From the NCBI RefSeq assembly GCF_009674495.1, contig NZ_WKJN01000026.1, forward strand, positions 1 to 64,000: DNA of 64,000 nucleotides, given 5' to 3'. Position 1 is the stretch's first letter; every line of letters begins with the position of its first letter. Positions 44,715 through 52,873 of the stretch are shown here, one piece after another. The position numbers and the translations under genes are program-made. This DNA comes from Duganella alba. GTDB lineage: Bacteria > Pseudomonadota > Gammaproteobacteria > Burkholderiales > Burkholderiaceae_D. Below the pieces are notes generated by a model, which was not told where the DNA came from, did no database searches, and worked only from the letters and a program-made list of their open reading frames with translations.

Positions 44715-45707
44715 ATGCGCATCCTGACGACTTTACTCACAGCATTGTTGCTGGCGGCTGGCGTCGCCGTGGCCCAGACCGCACCCAGCGTGACCGTGGC
44801 CGCCACCCGCGATCCGGTCGACAAGTCCTACCGCAAGATGCTTGCCGGCATGGACATCTTCGAACGCCAGCACGCGCTGGCGCCGCAAGCCACGCTGCGC
44901 TTCCAACTGCTGCCGCGCCTGCCGTCCACGCAGCTGGACGGCATCACCCTGCGCGTGGCCGGTGACAGCGTTTCGCTGCCGGTGCCGGTTGCCGCCGACC
45001 ACACCTTCACGCTGGAGCGCAACGCGCAGGCGGTCAATGAGGACGCCGCGCTGATCGCCAGCCGCAAGACCAGCACGCTGACCTGGCGCGCGCAGGTGCG
45101 CAGTCCCAATGTGCCGGACGGTATGCGCCGGCTGGGCGATCTGCGGCTTGAGTGTCTGGTTGGCGTGGAGGCCGGGCTGCTGTCCAATAACGCGCAGATC
45201 TTCGCCTGGCTGGGCGAGATGTTCACCAGCCCTGAACGGGTGTGCAACACGGCGCAAGGCAACTATCTGTTCTTCGCCGAGCGCCCGGTGTTTGCCGTCA
45301 CGCTGCGCGACGGCGGCCGCAGCGCCGTGCTGCCGTTCCGGGCCTTGTACGCCGGCGGCACACAGACCCGCTCCACCCTGCCCTATTGCGATTGCCAGGT
45401 GCTGCTGGATCGCAGCTATTACGCGCCGGTCTGGGACCGCACTTGGTCGGACGATACGTTGCTGTCTTTTGAGGATATGGACAGTCCGGCTGGTCCTGAT
45501 GACAGTGCGGTCGCTGCTGACCACAACACGACCGCGCTGATGCGAGCGCGGCTTGGCCCGGCGCAGGTGGTCAGTTTTGACAGCGGCTATCAGGCGTGGC
45601 GCTACAGCTATCCGCCGGCGCGCAATGACGGCGAGCCGTCCGAGTTCATGGTGTTGTTCGGACCTGACGGCGTGGCGCGCAAGGCGCGATTGCGTGAATC
45701 CCTGTAA
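44715..45707 (+). CDS. Uncharacterised exported protein
   Basis: This 330-residue protein has a clear signal peptide (RILTTLLTALLLAAGVAVAQ) and a beta-rich mature part. Recognisable features are a cysteine cluster around TLPYCDCQVLLDRSYYAPVWD, FQLLPRLPSTQLDGITLRVA, and an acidic stretch DMDSPAGPDDS. I do not know the family. It follows the RelA-like gene by 50 bases, and its stop overlaps a possible ATG of the following lipoprotein gene, so an operon is likely. No ribosome site is obvious before the chosen ATG. Confidence 0.7.
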   Translation: MRILTTLLTALLLAAGVAVAQTAPSVTVAATRDPVDKSYRKMLAGMDIFERQHALAPQATLRFQLLPRLPSTQLDGITLRVAGDSVSLPVPVAADHTFTLERNAQAVNEDAALIASRKTSTLTWRAQVRSPNVPDGMRRLGDLRLECLVGVEAGLLSNNAQIFAWLGEMFTSPERVCNTAQGNYLFFAERPVFAVTLRDGGRSAVLPFRALYAGGTQTRSTLPYCDCQVLLDRSYYAPVWDRTWSDDTLLSFEDMDSPAGPDDSAVAADHNTTALMRARLGPAQVVSFDSGYQAWRYSYPPARNDGEPSEFMVLFGPDGVARKARLRESL

Positions 45708-45724
45708 TGGATCATGATGAAGCC

Positions 45725-46135
45725 ATGAATATACTGTCCCGCCCTCTTCGCCTGGCCATGGCCAGTTTGCTGATGCTCAGCGCCTGTGCCGGTGCGCGAC
45801 CGCCGGCGCCGGAGAATGCCAGCGTGTCCCTGTGGCAGCAGGTGCAGGCGGCGAATACCAGGCTCAGTTGCGATAATGACAGCCAGTGTCACAGTTTGGG
45901 TGTGGGCGCCAAGGCTTGCGGTGGCCCGGAGAACTATATTGCGTGGTCGAGCAAGGCCGGGGATGGCGCCAAACTGAAGGCGCTGGTCGAGCAGCATGCC
46001 GCTGCGCGCCGCGCCGAGGATAAGCAGCAGGGCATGATGTCCACCTGCTCGGTGATGAGTGATCCTGGCGCCAGTTGTCAGGCCGGCGTGTGTGCGCTGA
46101 ACCAGAGGACTGTCAGCGAACCACCTGCGCAATAA
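45725..46135 (+). CDS. Cysteine-rich lipoprotein, unknown function
   Basis: This 136-residue predicted lipoprotein has a signal ending in lipobox LSAC (about residue 20). The mature part has six more cysteines spaced as LSCDNDSQCHSLGVGAKACGG and a later CSV...SCQAGVC, suggesting three disulfides, plus a conserved GGPENYIAWSS block. Similar small hypothetical proteins occur in other Gram-negatives as far as I recall, without known role. An alternative ATG at 45707 overlaps the preceding stop (TAATG). DsbC, encoded elsewhere in this window, could help fold it. Confidence 0.75.
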   Translation: MNILSRPLRLAMASLLMLSACAGARPPAPENASVSLWQQVQAANTRLSCDNDSQCHSLGVGAKACGGPENYIAWSSKAGDGAKLKALVEQHAAARRAEDKQQGMMSTCSVMSDPGASCQAGVCALNQRTVSEPPAQ

Positions 46136-46179
46136 GGCGGGGTTGACTTTGCTTGCCGCTTTAAAAGCGTGCGGCAGCC

Positions 46180-46245
46180 GCGAAACCCGCACACCGCTGC
46201 GGCCAGGGTCTGACCCCGCATGGGGTCAGACCCTTTCGTTTGGGG
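46180..46245. repeat. 66-bp palindromic intergenic repeat, copy 1
   Basis: The 66-bp unit contains an inner palindrome, AGGGTCTGACCCC and GGGGTCAGACCCT (13-bp perfect arms), preceded by ACCGCTGCGGCC and followed by TTTCGT. A second copy lies at 58661-58726 in the opposite orientation with only a few differences, several of them compensating within the palindrome. This copy is between a rightward lipoprotein gene and the leftward M1 gene, so it could act as a hairpin at both 3' ends. Confidence 0.9.
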
Positions 46246-46248
46246 TAC

Positions 46249-46281
46249 AAAAAAAGCCAGCGGGTTAGGGCTGGCTTTTTT
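46249..46281. terminator. Bidirectional terminator before the M1 gene end
   Basis: AAAAAGCCAG and CTGGCTTTTT form the stem around a ten-base loop, with A and T runs on both sides. It lies 15 bases after the M1 stop on the minus strand and also follows the repeat on the plus strand. Confidence 0.85.
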
Positions 46282-46296
46282 CAGGCTGTTACCCCG

Positions 46297-48918
46297 TTAA
46301 CGCACGGTCATCGCCTTTTTGATGGCCACGCAACGCTCATCTTCCTGACGCGTCACCAGCAACGCGCGACGCGTACCAGCCGACAAGTCCGGCAAGCCGG
46401 CAATCGCCGCATCCAGTCGCTCAACGCTTGCTGGGGTGCACGTCGCCGGTATCATCGACGCGCCATACGCACGCATGTAGACCGGACCAGCAGCCTTGTC
46501 CACCGCACCCAGCGTCGCCAGACGCTGCGCAGCCGTCTGCTCGTTCAGCGCCTTCTGCTCGGTCGGATACATGCTGCCCATCGCCGTGCGCACCTTGGAG
46601 AACGGCAGCTTGGTCTGCAGGTCGGCAATCGTCGCCGCCCACTCGGCCTTCACTTTCGCATCCGGACGCACCACGGCCGCCGAAATCGCAGCCTGCTGGC
46701 CGCTATCCGACTTGTCGCGTTCCTGTTCGGCCGCCAGCAAGGCCTCGCTGCCTGGATAGGCAAAGCGGTTCAGACGGCGAATGATGTCCCACCGTACATC
46801 CTGCGACACGTTCAAACGCGGCACCACCAGCTTGCCATTCAGGATGTCGGCCAGCTGCTTGAGCGCGGTCGGGCTGCTCGCCAGACCCAGGTAGGTCGAG
46901 AACCAGCGGCGCTGGAAGTTGTTGTCGGTGGCCGCCTTGGTGGCGGCAAACGCCATCTGCTCCAGTTGCACGCCAACCTTGGCGCTGTACGCCGACGGGC
47001 CTTGCGCTTCCAGATAGACTTTGGAAGCACGCAGCTTGTCAACGATATCGCCCAGCAGCGTGTAGTCCTTCTCGGCCGGCGCGTTGGCCAGCGCGGTTTT
47101 CAGGAAGTCGTTCAGCGGCAGCTTGGCCGCACGCACGCCATCCCACAGACTTTGCCACAGCATCGAACGCAGCAGCGGATCGTCCACCTTGCTCAGGCTG
47201 GACTGCGCGGTCGCGAACGACTTCTTGTCCAGCTGTACCTGCGCGAAACCCCAGTCCTGGTAGTTTGGATACACCAGGTCCGGGCAGGCGGCGCCCTGTA
47301 ATTCCGGCACGGCGGTAGCCTCGCCCTTGTAGGTGATGGCCACGTTCTTGCTCAGGCTCAGGCCTTTCGCGTTCAGATTGAACAGACCGATCTGCACACG
47401 CTGCTCGCGCAGGGTCGGCAGTTCCTTTGTGGTCGCGCTCTGGCGCAGTGTGAACGAGCTGACCTTGCCGCCGGCGCAGCTGAAATCAGCCGCGATGGTG
47501 TTGACGCCCGCTTCGTACAGCCATTCCTTGGTCCAGCCGCTCAGGTCGCGGCCGGCCGCTTCACCGAGGCTGCCGATGAAGTTGTCCAGCGTGGCGTTCT
47601 GGTACTGGTACTTGACCAGGTAGTTATGCACGCCCTTGCGGAACACTTCCTCGCCCAGCAGGTGACGCAACTGCTTCAGCGTCGACGCGCCTTTCGAGTA
47701 GGTGATGGCGTCGATATTGTCGAACGCGTTCGCTGTCGACGGCACCGGCGTTTCGATCGCGTGGGTGGTCACGCGCTGGTCCTGCACGTAGGCGGCCTGC
47801 TTGCCGCCCGAGTAGAAGCCCTGCCATGCATTGGTGAATTCGGTCGACTCGGCGGTGGCCAGCGTGCCCATGAAGGACGCGAAGCTTTCGTTCAACCACA
47901 GGCCGTTCCACCACTTCATGGTGACCAGATCGCCAAACCACTGGTGCGCCATTTCGTGCAGGATGACGCCGGCCAGCGACTGCTTCTGCGCCGCCGTCAT
48001 TTCTTCCTTGTGCAGGAAGCTGCCTTCGCCGAAGGTGATGGCGGCGGCGTTTTCCATCGCGCCGTACAGGAAGTCCGGCACCAGCAGCTGGTCATACTTC
48101 TCGAACTGGTAAGGCACGCCGAAGTACTGGTCGAAGAAGGCCAGGCCCTGCTTGGTGTACTTGAACCATTCCTGCGGCGACACCTGCGACGCCACCGACT
48201 GGCGCGCGAACAGGCGCATCGGGTACTTGCCGCTGGTGTCTTCCCATACCTTGTACGGGCCGGCGTGCATGGCGAAGTTGTACGGGCTCAGTTTCTTCGA
48301 GCGCGGGAAGGTCCACTTCTTGCCGCCGTCCACGTCCTGCACGCCCGTTTCGCGCATCGTCGACGACACCACCCAGTCGGCCGGCGTGGTCACGGTCACC
48401 TGGTAGGTGCCTTTCAGGTCGGGCTGGTCGAACACCGGGAACATCTGGTGCGCGGCGGCCGGCTCGAAGTGCGAGTAGGTGTAGACGCGGCCATCGACCG
48501 GATCGACCATGCGGTGCAGGCCTTCGCCGTTGGTGCTGTGCAGGCGGGTGTAGGCGATGGTGACGGTGTTGCGGCCGGCAACCAGGTCGGCCGGCGCCAG
48601 CGTGATGAACCACTTGTTGTACTGCGGCGTCACGGCCTTGCCGTTGACGGTCATGCTGCCGATGGTGGCCTTGTCCAGGTCGATGGTCAGCGGCTGCGAC
48701 ACGTCTTTCAGGTCGAAGCTCAGGGTGGTGGTGCCGCTGAAGCTTTCCTTGCCGGTCAGCGCGAATTCCAGCGTGTAGTCGACATTGCTGACGCGCGCCG
48801 AACGGGCGGCGGCGTCGGCTTGCGACAGGTAGGCGTTTTCGGCGCGCGGCGCCACGTCAGCGGCATGCGCGCCGCCAAAAGCCAGCGCTACCGCGCCGGC
48901 GATCAGATATTTTTTCAT
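46297..48918 (-). CDS. M1 family zinc aminopeptidase, exported
   Basis: This 873-residue exported aminopeptidase has a signal peptide (KKYLIAGAVALAFGGAHA). The exopeptidase motif GAMEN is in LYGAMENAAAITF, and zinc motif HEMAH is in VILHEMAHQWFGDLVT, with the third ligand Glu in NESFASFMG 18 residues on. The catalytic Tyr region ITYSKGASTL and a C-terminal helical ERAP1-like domain (about residues 540-860) follow. It trims N-terminal residues from peptides outside the cytoplasm. The S9 peptidase gene ends 13 bp upstream, so both probably come from one transcript. Confidence 0.96.
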   Translation of the reverse strand: MKKYLIAGAVALAFGGAHAADVAPRAENAYLSQADAAARSARVSNVDYTLEFALTGKESFSGTTTLSFDLKDVSQPLTIDLDKATIGSMTVNGKAVTPQYNKWFITLAPADLVAGRNTVTIAYTRLHSTNGEGLHRMVDPVDGRVYTYSHFEPAAAHQMFPVFDQPDLKGTYQVTVTTPADWVVSSTMRETGVQDVDGGKKWTFPRSKKLSPYNFAMHAGPYKVWEDTSGKYPMRLFARQSVASQVSPQEWFKYTKQGLAFFDQYFGVPYQFEKYDQLLVPDFLYGAMENAAAITFGEGSFLHKEEMTAAQKQSLAGVILHEMAHQWFGDLVTMKWWNGLWLNESFASFMGTLATAESTEFTNAWQGFYSGGKQAAYVQDQRVTTHAIETPVPSTANAFDNIDAITYSKGASTLKQLRHLLGEEVFRKGVHNYLVKYQYQNATLDNFIGSLGEAAGRDLSGWTKEWLYEAGVNTIAADFSCAGGKVSSFTLRQSATTKELPTLREQRVQIGLFNLNAKGLSLSKNVAITYKGEATAVPELQGAACPDLVYPNYQDWGFAQVQLDKKSFATAQSSLSKVDDPLLRSMLWQSLWDGVRAAKLPLNDFLKTALANAPAEKDYTLLGDIVDKLRASKVYLEAQGPSAYSAKVGVQLEQMAFAATKAATDNNFQRRWFSTYLGLASSPTALKQLADILNGKLVVPRLNVSQDVRWDIIRRLNRFAYPGSEALLAAEQERDKSDSGQQAAISAAVVRPDAKVKAEWAATIADLQTKLPFSKVRTAMGSMYPTEQKALNEQTAAQRLATLGAVDKAAGPVYMRAYGASMIPATCTPASVERLDAAIAGLPDLSAGTRRALLVTRQEDERCVAIKKAMTVR

Positions 48919-48931
48919 GTCTGTCCCTTGC

Positions 48932-50989
48932 TTATTTTTTGATGTAGGTATCGAGCCAGTCGATCACCGTGTGATGCCACAGCACCGAGTTGGCCGGTTT
49001 CAGCACCCAGTGGTTCTCGTCCGGGAAGAACAGGAACTTGCTCGGGATGCCGCGGCGTTGCAGCGCGGTGAACGCGCCCAGGCCTTGGGCGGTCGGGATG
49101 CGGAAGTCCATGTCGCCCTGCACCACCAGCATCGGCGTCTTCCAGTTTTTCACCTTCAGCGCCGGATTGAACTTCTCGTGCAGTTCTGGCACCTCGTAGT
49201 ACGGGCCGCCGTTTTCCCACTCGGTGAACCAGATCTCTTCGGTGGAGTAAGCCATGCCGCGCGCATCGAACACGCCATCGTGGTTGACGATGCACTTGAA
49301 GCCGTCCGACCAGTTACCCTGGATCCAGTTCATCATGAAGCCGCCATACGACGCGCCCAGCGCGCAGCTGTTGTCGCGGTCCAGCCATGGGAATTTCTGC
49401 ACGGCCGCAGCCAGGCCTTTTTGCAGGTCTTCCAGCGGCTTGCCGCCCCAGTCGCCGCTGATCGAGTCGGTGAACTTCTGGCCGTAGCCGGTCGAACCGT
49501 GGAAGTCGATGAACACGGTCGCGTAGCCGGCGCCCGCGTACACCTGCGGATTCCAGCGATAGCTCCACGAGTTGCCGAAGCTGCCCTGCGGGCCGCCGTG
49601 CACCAGGAAGGCGATCGGATATTTCTGGCCAGGCTTGGCGTTCCACGGCTTCATCACGTGGCCGTAGACGGTGTCGCCGTTGGCGCCGGTGAAGGAGAAC
49701 TGTTCGTACTCGCCGAACTTGACGTCGGCCAGCGCGGCTTCATTCAGGTGAGTCAGCTGGTCGGCCTTCTCGCCCGATGCGCCCAGCTTGAACTTGAACA
49801 GCTGCGCGCCCGACGACAGGCTGGCCTGCGCCATGACGATGGTGTCCTTGGCCACGTCGAAGCCGCTCACATAACCCTTGCTGGTCAGCGCGCTGACCTT
49901 GCCGCTGGCGGCGTCGATCGAGAACAGGCGGTGCTGGCCGACGTCGTCGGCGGTGGCCAGGATGGCCTTGCTGTCAGGCGTCCAGCGGAAGTCCGCGATC
50001 GAGCGGTCCCAGCTGTCGGCAACGGTGCGCTTCTTGCCGCTGGCGACGTCGATCAGCACCAGGTGGAAACGGTCGGCCTCGAAGGTCGGCTTGTCCATCG
50101 CCACATAGGCCAGCGTCTTGCCGTCCGGCGAGTAGATCGCCTTGGTGTCCCAGGCCTTGTTGTCTGCGGTCAGGTTCTTCGCTTCGCCGCCGGTGGCCGG
50201 CACGGTGTAGACGTCGAAGTTGGTCGACCAGGCTTCGGTCTTGCCGGCGATGCGGGCCGAGAAGGCCACGGTCTTGCCGTCCGGGCTGAAGTGATATTCA
50301 TCGTGATCGCCGAATGGCTTGGACGGCACGTCGCCGTCCAGCTTGCCGCTCAGGCTGACCGGCTGCACGCTGACCTTGCCGCCGGCGTCGATCGGCGCCG
50401 AGTACAGCACATTGGTGCGGCCGTCGGCCCAGGTATCCCAGTGGCGCACGAACAGCTTGTCGTACACCTTGCCGCTGGCCTTGACCTTGGCGTTGTCGTC
50501 CAGGCGCTGCTTGCTGCACGCCAGGTCGGCGCAATCGCGGAATACGGCCATGCTGAACAGCAAGCGGTCGCCCTGCGGCGACAGGCGGAAGTTATCGACA
50601 TCGAGCGGCAGGTCGGTGACCTTGCTGGCCTCGCCGCCGCTCAGCGGCAGACGCCATACCTGCGACGAGCCGGAGCGGCCCGACAGGAAGTAGACCGCAT
50701 CGCCGTTCGGCGACCATTCCGGATCGGAGCTGCTGGCGGCGGCCTGGGTCAGGCGTACCGGCGCGGCGTTCGGATGGCGCAGATCGAGCAGCCACAACTG
50801 GGTATTGCCACGGTTCTTGTCCAGATCGGTGGTACGCACGGTGTACACCACGCGCGTCGCATCCGGCGACAGCACCGGGCTGCCGACCCGCTCCATCTTG
50901 ACCATGTCTTCTACGGTAAAGCCGCGCGGCGCGGCCATCGCACTGGAAGCCGCCAAGGCGGTGCCCAGCAGCAGCAAAGGGAATTTCAT
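48932..50989 (-). CDS. S9 family peptidase (acylaminoacyl/dipeptidyl peptidase type), exported
   Basis: This 685-residue exported serine peptidase has a signal peptide (KFPLLLLGTALAASSAMA) and a WD40-like beta-propeller (about residues 30-400, repeats such as SPDGKTVAFSARI). The catalytic alpha/beta-hydrolase domain holds all triad residues: Ser in LGASYGGFMMNW, Asp in GDMDFRIPTAQG, His in PDENHWVL. It should release dipeptides or acylated residues from oligopeptides. GGAGAGAG lies before the ATG. It is the first gene of a pair with the M1 peptidase. Confidence 0.96.
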   Translation of the reverse strand: MKFPLLLLGTALAASSAMAAPRGFTVEDMVKMERVGSPVLSPDATRVVYTVRTTDLDKNRGNTQLWLLDLRHPNAAPVRLTQAAASSSDPEWSPNGDAVYFLSGRSGSSQVWRLPLSGGEASKVTDLPLDVDNFRLSPQGDRLLFSMAVFRDCADLACSKQRLDDNAKVKASGKVYDKLFVRHWDTWADGRTNVLYSAPIDAGGKVSVQPVSLSGKLDGDVPSKPFGDHDEYHFSPDGKTVAFSARIAGKTEAWSTNFDVYTVPATGGEAKNLTADNKAWDTKAIYSPDGKTLAYVAMDKPTFEADRFHLVLIDVASGKKRTVADSWDRSIADFRWTPDSKAILATADDVGQHRLFSIDAASGKVSALTSKGYVSGFDVAKDTIVMAQASLSSGAQLFKFKLGASGEKADQLTHLNEAALADVKFGEYEQFSFTGANGDTVYGHVMKPWNAKPGQKYPIAFLVHGGPQGSFGNSWSYRWNPQVYAGAGYATVFIDFHGSTGYGQKFTDSISGDWGGKPLEDLQKGLAAAVQKFPWLDRDNSCALGASYGGFMMNWIQGNWSDGFKCIVNHDGVFDARGMAYSTEEIWFTEWENGGPYYEVPELHEKFNPALKVKNWKTPMLVVQGDMDFRIPTAQGLGAFTALQRRGIPSKFLFFPDENHWVLKPANSVLWHHTVIDWLDTYIKK

Positions 50990-51133
50990 TCGCTCTCTCC
51001 GATATTATGAAAAATACACCAGCTTGTGGCCGGGCATCGGCGATCATACCAAGAGCACTGGGTCTGGCGGGAAATTGTTACTTTAAGCTACGTAAAACGG
51101 CCGCATGCTATCGCCGTCATAGAAAAAAAGCCT

Positions 51134-51162
51134 TTGACTTTTTTAAGACGACCGGTCATATT
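51134..51162 (+). promoter_or_regulatory. tetR promoter with embedded operator
   Basis: TTGACT (51134-51139), a 17-base spacer and CATATT (51157-51162) form a promoter. Its spacer and -10 contain the palindrome GACCGGTC (51150-51157) within TTTTTAAGACGACCGGTCAT. The same element with one base change precedes the SDR gene at 51764-51784. The transcript would start at about 51169, the A of the tetR ATG. Confidence 0.8.
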
Positions 51163-51168
51163 ATGCAC

Positions 51169-51747
51169 ATGGCTAAAGCAAACGTTAAAGAGCAGATCGT
51201 CAGCACCAGTTTGAACCTGCTGCACAGCAAAGGGTTCAATGCGACCAGCGTCCAGGATATTACCGACGCCGCCGGTGTGCCGAAAGGCTCGTTCTACAAC
51301 CACTTCACCAGCAAGGAAGCGCTGGGGCTGGAAGTCGTGCAACGTTACCTGGCCGCCGTGGGCGAACTGGCGGCCGTGCTGCACGATGGCACGCTGGCGC
51401 CCCGTGCACGGTTGCAGCAGTATTTTGAACGCATGATCGCCGGCAACGCCGCCAATGATTTCCACTGCGGCTGCCTGCTGGGCAACTTCAGTACCGAATT
51501 GTCCAACCAGATTCCGGCCATGCGCAGCGCCATGCAGCAAGCGTTTGCCGGTTCGGCGGAACTGCTGGCATCGGTGATCGCGGCGGGCCAACGCGACGGC
51601 AGTATCCGCAGCAGCGTGCCGGCAGCCGAGCTGGCGGCCTTCGTCAACGACGCCTGGCAAGGCGCGGTGCTGCGCACCAAGACCGAACAGAGCCGCGAGC
51701 CGCTGGACCGTTTTGCACGCATGACGCTGGGCACGATTTTGTCGTAA
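51169..51747 (+). CDS. TetR/AcrR family transcriptional regulator
   Basis: This 192-residue repressor has the N-terminal helix-turn-helix ATSVQDITDAAGVPKGSFYNHF at residues 25-46 (shown here for its key residues SVQDI, GVPKGSFYNHF). A C-terminal helical ligand domain of the TetR_C type follows (DFHCGCLLGNFSTEL, with CGCLLGN typical of the AcuR/YxaF-like subgroup). The start at 51169 coincides with the predicted transcription start, so the mRNA may be leaderless; an ATG at 51163 is the alternative. It probably represses itself and the SDR gene, both of which carry the GACCGGTC operator. Confidence 0.92.
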   Translation: MAKANVKEQIVSTSLNLLHSKGFNATSVQDITDAAGVPKGSFYNHFTSKEALGLEVVQRYLAAVGELAAVLHDGTLAPRARLQQYFERMIAGNAANDFHCGCLLGNFSTELSNQIPAMRSAMQQAFAGSAELLASVIAAGQRDGSIRSSVPAAELAAFVNDAWQGAVLRTKTEQSREPLDRFARMTLGTILS

Positions 51748-51769
51748 TTTTTTTTCGGCCATTTTTAAG

Positions 51770-51781
51770 ATGACCGGTCAT
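51770..51781. promoter_or_regulatory. TetR-type operator before the SDR gene
   Basis: ATGACCGGTCAT is a perfect 12-bp palindrome, and the surrounding TTTTTAAGATGACCGGTCAT repeats the element in the tetR promoter except for one base. The -35 here is poor (no TTGACT counterpart). It lies 36 bp before the SDR start. Confidence 0.8.
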
Positions 51782-51817
51782 ATTGTAGTTTTCCAACTCA
51801 ACTCGAAAGGAATCATC

Positions 51818-52525
51818 ATGAACTTCAACAATGCAATCGTACTGGTTACCGGCGCCAACCGTGGTCTGGGCAAAGCCCTGGCGCAAGCCGCCATCAAGGC
51901 CGGCGCCGCCAAGGTCTACGCCGCCGCCCGCAAACCGGAAACCATCGACATTCCCGGCGCCACCCCGATCAAGCTGGACGTGACCAACGCCGCCGACATC
52001 GCCGCCGTGGTGCAGGCGATTCCCGACCTGACCATCCTGATCAACAACGCCGGCATCCACGTGGTGGGCGGCGTCACCGGTCCGGACGCATTGAGCGCCG
52101 CCCGCGCCGAGTTCGAAACCAATTTCTTCGCGCCGCTGGCCCTGAGCCACGCCTTCGCCCCGGTGCTGGGCCGCAACGGCGGCGGCGCCATCATCAACAT
52201 CCTGTCGGCGCTGAGCTGGGCCAGCTTCCCGACCACCGGCACCTACAGCGCCTCCAAGGCCGCCGCCTGGGCCCTGACCAACGGCCTGCGCGGTGAACTG
52301 CAAGCGCAAAACACCCAGGTGCTGGGCGCCCACATGGGCTACATGGACACCGACATGACGGCCAACGTCGATGCGCCGAAATCCAAGCCAGCCGACATCG
52401 CCCAGGCCATCGTCACCGCGCTGGAAGCGAACCAGGACGAAGTGCTGACCGACGAAGTGTCGAAACAAGTGCGCGCCAGCTTTGCCGCGCCGCGCGCCTT
52501 CTACCTGGGCGCACCGCGCGCCTGA
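51818..52525 (+). CDS. SDR family NAD(P)-dependent oxidoreductase
   Basis: This 235-residue Rossmann-fold enzyme has the cofactor motif TGANRGLG (residues 11-18), NNAG (about 73-76), a catalytic Ser in LSALSWAS and the YSASK catalytic pair (about residues 142-146). It reduces or oxidises a carbonyl or hydroxyl group; the substrate is unknown. AAAGGA lies before the ATG at 51818, while the longer frame starts inside the operator. It is 70 bp downstream of tetR, with its own operator copy, and probably detoxifies the compound that TetR senses. Confidence 0.94.
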   Translation: MNFNNAIVLVTGANRGLGKALAQAAIKAGAAKVYAAARKPETIDIPGATPIKLDVTNAADIAAVVQAIPDLTILINNAGIHVVGGVTGPDALSAARAEFETNFFAPLALSHAFAPVLGRNGGGAIINILSALSWASFPTTGTYSASKAAAWALTNGLRGELQAQNTQVLGAHMGYMDTDMTANVDAPKSKPADIAQAIVTALEANQDEVLTDEVSKQVRASFAAPRAFYLGAPRA

Positions 52526-52546
52526 ACTGCCGCAGTGCAGCATTGA

Positions 52547-52572
52547 GGTTGCGGCCACAACCGGCCGCAACC
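52547..52572 (+). terminator. Hairpin after the SDR gene, probable terminator
   Basis: GGTTGCGGCC and GGCCGCAACC form a perfect 10-bp stem with loop ACAACC, 21 bases after the SDR stop. The following sequence is A/T-rich (TTATTTTT from about 52581) but not an immediate T run, so termination may be weak. The rest of the gap up to 52873 shows no gene or clear site. Confidence 0.6.
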
Positions 52573-52873
52573 GATAGAAATTATTTTTGGCGGCCGCAAT
52601 AAATGGCGTATTTTCAGGCGCTGAAAAAGGGCATAATCATCTTCTCAGCCAGGTGAAAAAGCGCGCGTTGCGGCCGGCTTGACGTGTGCGCAATTCGTTT
52701 TCCCCGCCGGTAATGCTTCGCTTTGTATTGCCTCACAACCAGTTGTGAACAATTGTAAATCGGCGTTGTATGAGCCCGTTTAACGCGCTATGGTGGCAGC
52801 TTCACCTCGGGCGCGTCGGCTCCTCTGCGACGACCTCCGCGCAGCCGAAGTTACATGGAATACGGGAAACGCT

